From: Verrucomicrobia bacterium UBA1263 | GTDB taxonomy: Bacteria > Verrucomicrobiota > Verrucomicrobiia > Limisphaerales > UBA1412 | Direction: 5' to 3' | NCBI GenBank assembly: GCA_002308515.1 | Contig: DBVN01000028.1 | Location: 444 to 16,133 of the forward strand | DNA: 15,690 nt | In this document: in pieces, positions 13,144 through 15,690 of the stretch | How the letters are laid out: each line of letters opens with the position of its first letter | Numbering within the stretch: the first letter of the stretch is position 1 | Notes under the pieces: generated by a model | Seen by the model: the letters and a program-made list of their open reading frames with translations, nothing else | Told to the model about the DNA's origin: nothing | Database searches by the model: none | Translations under genes and position numbers: made by a program

Positions 13144-14508
13144 ATGAAGAGAGTATCTCGTAGAAACTTTTTGAAGGCCGGCTCGCTTGCTACATTAGCA
13201 GCGACGATCGGATTCCCCACTATCATCCCCTCCAAGGTATTTGGAGCGAATGATAAAATCGTTATGGCAGCCATCGGTCTCGGTGGACAGGGTCTGCATG
13301 ATATGCGTTCCCTCATGGCTTCCGACAAGACCCGCTTTGTGGCAGCTTGTGAAGTTGATTCTGACCGTCTCGAAAACGCGGTCAATATCATCAATGAACA
13401 CTACAACAATAAGGACTGTAAGAGATACAGCGATTTTCGCGAGATCATTGCCCGCAAAGATATTGACGCGGTCACCGTGACAACACCGGATCACTGGCAC
13501 GCCATCATCAGTGTGGCCGCCGCCAAGGCTGGTAAACACATCTACTGCGAAAAACCGCTGGCCAACTCCATTGCTGAGAGCAAAGCCGTGCGCGACGCTG
13601 TTCGCAAATACAATGTCATTCTCCAAACCGGCAGCCATGAACGCTCCCGTTCCAACGCGCGCTATGCCGCGGAACTCGTTCGCAACGGCTACATTGGCAA
13701 GCTGAAAGAGATCATCATCCAGATGCCCACTGTGGAAGAACACCACAACCGCATCCGCAAGTTCACCTCTGTTCCCGCCGTGAAACCGCCGATCCCGAAG
13801 AACCTGGACTATGATATGTGGCTGGGTCATACCCCGATCATCCAGTACTATCCGGAGCGTCTCCACCATCAATGGAGATTCCATCTGAACTTCGGTGCGG
13901 GTGAAATGTCCGACCGCGGCGCCCACGTGATCGACATCGGTCAGTTAGGCCACGGCAGCGACGATACCGGTCCGATCGAAATCACAGCCAAGGGCTGGGA
14001 TGCCGATCATGGTATCTACAACACCCCGATGGAGTTCGAGTTTGAAAACACCTACGCTGATGGTGTCAAACTGATTGGCGGTACCGTCATCAAAGAAGGT
14101 ACAAGCCCCGGCGGACGCGGTGTCAAATTCGTTGGTGAAGACGGATGGGTCTTTGAACACATCCATGAAGGTACTTTGGAAGCCTCCAATCCGGAATGGC
14201 TGGAGCTCATCGAAGAAGGCGGCAAACTCGGCAATGAAAATCGTGAACTCCGCAAACAGTTCAAGATCCAGCTGGGTCGTACCGGCAGCCACTACGCCAA
14301 CTTCCTGGATTGCATCCAATCCGGTCAGCGTCCGTTCGCGGATGTCGAGATCGGTCACCGCAGCGCGACTATCTGCCTGCTGAATATGCTCTCCATGCGC
14401 CTGGGCCGTCCGCTCAAATGGGATCCGGTCGCTGAACAGATCGTTGGTGACGTCGAAGCCAGTGAACTGATGATGCCTGAATGGCGCGGTGATTGGAAAC
14501 TCAGCTAA
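13144..14508 (+). CDS. Tat-exported Gfo/Idh/MocA family oxidoreductase 2
   Basis: The 454-residue protein begins with a Tat signal: VSRRNFLKAGS (Arg6-Arg7) and LATLAATIGF, with likely cleavage near residue 34 at VFGAND. The Rossmann domain has AIGLGGQG (43-50), TPDHWH (114-119) and CEKPL with EKP at 136-138. The C-terminal domain includes MSDRGAHVIDIGQ. The TPDHWH/CEKPL/PSKVFGAND pattern is typical of the secreted oxidoreductases expanded in Planctomycetes and Verrucomicrobia, thought to process 3-keto or other sugar intermediates from glycan breakdown; the substrate is unknown here. It belongs to a different subfamily from oxidoreductase 1, with a different active-site His region. It has its own promoter and terminator. 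Confidence 0.93.
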   Translation: MKRVSRRNFLKAGSLATLAATIGFPTIIPSKVFGANDKIVMAAIGLGGQGLHDMRSLMASDKTRFVAACEVDSDRLENAVNIINEHYNNKDCKRYSDFREIIARKDIDAVTVTTPDHWHAIISVAAAKAGKHIYCEKPLANSIAESKAVRDAVRKYNVILQTGSHERSRSNARYAAELVRNGYIGKLKEIIIQMPTVEEHHNRIRKFTSVPAVKPPIPKNLDYDMWLGHTPIIQYYPERLHHQWRFHLNFGAGEMSDRGAHVIDIGQLGHGSDDTGPIEITAKGWDADHGIYNTPMEFEFENTYADGVKLIGGTVIKEGTSPGGRGVKFVGEDGWVFEHIHEGTLEASNPEWLELIEEGGKLGNENRELRKQFKIQLGRTGSHYANFLDCIQSGQRPFADVEIGHRSATICLLNMLSMRLGRPLKWDPVAEQIVGDVEASELMMPEWRGDWKLS

Positions 14509-14537
14509 TTTGCTCTGTTTAAAACATTAGAATAATC

Positions 14538-14574
14538 TAAGAAAGGGTACAGCGGTGTACCCTTTCTTATTTTT
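14538..14574 (+). terminator. Rho-independent terminator after oxidoreductase 2
   Basis: A perfect 14-base-pair stem TAAGAAAGGGTACA / TGTACCCTTTCTTA with loop GCGG is followed by five T. It lies 29 bases after the stop codon. The stem-flanking A and T make it partly usable from the other strand. Confidence 0.92.
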
Positions 14575-14659
14575 GAGAAATAGTGTTTCTCCCTACAGAG
14601 GGACAAGTGGCACACAAAAACCGATAAACTAAAATCACCATTAGGATTTTAATTTCATC

Positions 14660-14727
14660 AAAACATATTGTTATTCAATAAGTTATATCTATTTACCCAT
14701 GTCTGTCTGTGGTTCTTTTTATTCATC
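14660..14727 (+). repeat. AT-rich dispersed repeat, copy C
   Basis: It contains aacatattgttattcaataa (14662-14681), identical to copy B, then a diverged middle and the end motif TCTGTCTGTGGTTCTTTTTATT resembling the ends of copies A and B. It lies between the terminator of oxidoreductase 2 and lptD, in the same orientation as the other copies, more than 14 kb away. Confidence 0.65.
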
Positions 14728-14761
14728 CAGGATCGTCCGCATTGCCTCACGTAAAACATAC

Positions 14762-14789
14762 TTGGCACACAGGTTTTAATACGTTAGAC
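14762..14789 (+). promoter_or_regulatory. Weak candidate promoter for lptD
   Basis: TTGGCA (14762-14767), 16-base spacer, TTAGAC (14784-14789). The -35 matches five of six bases, the -10 three of six. The predicted start is about six bases before ATG 14802. The rest of 14575-14760 holds repeat copy C and a small inverted repeat TAAAATC/GATTTTA (14630-14651), nothing else recognised. Confidence 0.25.
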
Positions 14790-14801
14790 TTGCATTTGCG
14801 A

Positions 14802-15690
14802 ATGAGATTTCGGCAACGAATAACTCTTCTTGCGGCACTTTTGGCAGCCATAGCCCAGGCAGGCGCGGAGGATTCCTCTGAAGATCAAACCTGGCATCTG
14901 GAATCTCTCAGCCAAGAGGGTCTCATTGATTATGACTATAACACCGGCATCAGCCGAGCGTCGGGCGGTGTCATCGTCACTTATCAGGATACGATCCTGA
15001 CTGCTGACGAGGCAACCCTGAATAATAATACCGGTGAAGTCACGGCTTCCGGCAATGTCGTTGTCAAACAAGGATCTTCGCAGGATGGCAGCACTCCCAT
15101 GACCTGGGCTGGCGAGAGTGTCCAATACAATTTCAAAACAAGGGAAATGACCACCGGACTCTTCAAAGCCGGTGCGTCTCCCTATTTCGCGGCCGGGGCG
15201 GGTCTCTCCTTCGACATGGAAAACTCTGCCTATCAGATGGAGGATGCCTTTCTGACAACAAATGACCGCGAAGATCCCTACTTCAAGATCCGGGCCAAAA
15301 TTATCAAAATCGTCCCGGATAAATATGTAGAAGCCAGGAAAGCAACCGTTTACGCCGGTGATACTCCTGTTCTTTATTTCCCTTACTATCATCGGCGGCT
15401 GGAAAAACACCGTTTCTTTTATGTGCCGGAACCGGGCTACCGCAGTGTTTACGGGGTTTATTTACTGAACGGGTTTCACTATGATTTTACTAAAAATCTC
15501 TCCGGAACCAGCCATATCGACTATCGCTGGGATCGAGGGCTGGCCGGAGGACAAGATTTTGAGTTCAAGCATCCTGTATATGGTATCGGCCGCTTAGAGA
15601 CCTATTACACCTGGGACCACAAACCGCATAAGTACAATAACGAGCAGTGGATACCCCATGAACGCCAATGGGTTTACTTTGACTATCGTC
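14802..15690 (+). CDS. lptD: LPS-assembly protein LptD (OstA), N-terminal part (partial)
   Basis: LptD is the outer-membrane beta-barrel that, with LptE, inserts lipopolysaccharide into the outer leaflet. The first 296 residues are visible and the frame is open at the right edge. A signal peptide (MRFRQR, then hydrophobic ITLLAALLAAIAQAGA, cleavage near 22) leads to an OstA/LptA-like beta-jellyroll of repeated short strands (about 40-190): ASGGVIVTYQDTILTADEA, GEVTASGNVVVKQ, VQYNFKTREM, YVEARKATVYAGDTPVLYF. A family-typical FPYYHRRL follows and then the first barrel strands (GVYLLNGFHYDF, SHIDYRWDRG, LETYYTWD). The alternative that it is a stand-alone LptA is excluded by the barrel strands. 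The assignment is strong at family level. ATG 14802 is the only good start; no ribosome binding site precedes it. Confidence 0.85.
   Translation, partial: MRFRQRITLLAALLAAIAQAGAEDSSEDQTWHLESLSQEGLIDYDYNTGISRASGGVIVTYQDTILTADEATLNNNTGEVTASGNVVVKQGSSQDGSTPMTWAGESVQYNFKTREMTTGLFKAGASPYFAAGAGLSFDMENSAYQMEDAFLTTNDREDPYFKIRAKIIKIVPDKYVEARKATVYAGDTPVLYFPYYHRRLEKHRFFYVPEPGYRSVYGVYLLNGFHYDFTKNLSGTSHIDYRWDRGLAGGQDFEFKHPVYGIGRLETYYTWDHKPHKYNNEQWIPHERQWVYFDYR

Noticed and set aside
14763..14777. Sigma54-like motif TGGCAC-N5-TTTT upstream of lptD
   Set aside because: The -24 GG is present but the -12 GC is missing; another TGGCAC at 14608 also lacks it. Not enough for a sigma54 promoter.

Overview
The window reads as ordinary bacterial chromosome from a Gram-negative organism. 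An LptD-type LPS-export gene starts at the right edge, so the cell has an LPS outer membrane. Two Tat-exported Gfo/Idh/MocA oxidoreductases, a sugar phosphate isomerase/epimerase-like protein, sparse Shine-Dalgarno use and moderate GC suggest the PVC group (Verrucomicrobiota, Kiritimatiellota or Lentisphaerota). That placement is inference from gene content; no rRNA or other marker is present.

Layout. Positions 1-449 hold the end of a plus-strand gene (possibly the last strands of an outer-membrane beta-barrel), then a repeat-rich stretch with two copies of an AT-rich dispersed repeat flanking a cluster of GC-rich hairpins. A third repeat copy lies near 14660. Positions 450-4731 are a tight minus-strand operon, in transcription order: TPR protein, Lrp/AsnC regulator, queE, rsmA and a sugar isomerase-like TIM barrel; the last two genes overlap by ATGA. 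A 201-bp divergent spacer separates it from the plus-strand set hisC - yifB/comM - radical SAM protein (4933-8998). That spacer contains a perfect inverted repeat overlapping a candidate hisC -35 box, a possible Lrp operator.

Next come a convergent polysaccharide deacetylase (9023-9838, minus), Gfo/Idh/MocA oxidoreductase 1 (10023-11288, plus, strong terminator), the minus-strand pair tlyA-nadK (13016-11381), oxidoreductase 2 (13144-14508, plus, strong terminator) and the beginning of lptD (14802 onward).

The genes cover translation and tRNA/rRNA modification (rsmA, tlyA, queE), cofactor supply (nadK), amino-acid synthesis and probable regulation (hisC, lrp), DNA processing (yifB), envelope work (lptD, deacetylase) and periplasmic sugar chemistry (the two Tat oxidoreductases). 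I see no CRISPR array, transposase, prophage, rRNA or tRNA, and no obvious new multi-gene system. The points most worth a second look are the repeat/hairpin block, a five-codon minicistron carrying the best ribosome binding site in the window and overlapping the radical SAM start codon, the candidate Lrp operator, and promoters that would give almost leaderless mRNAs.
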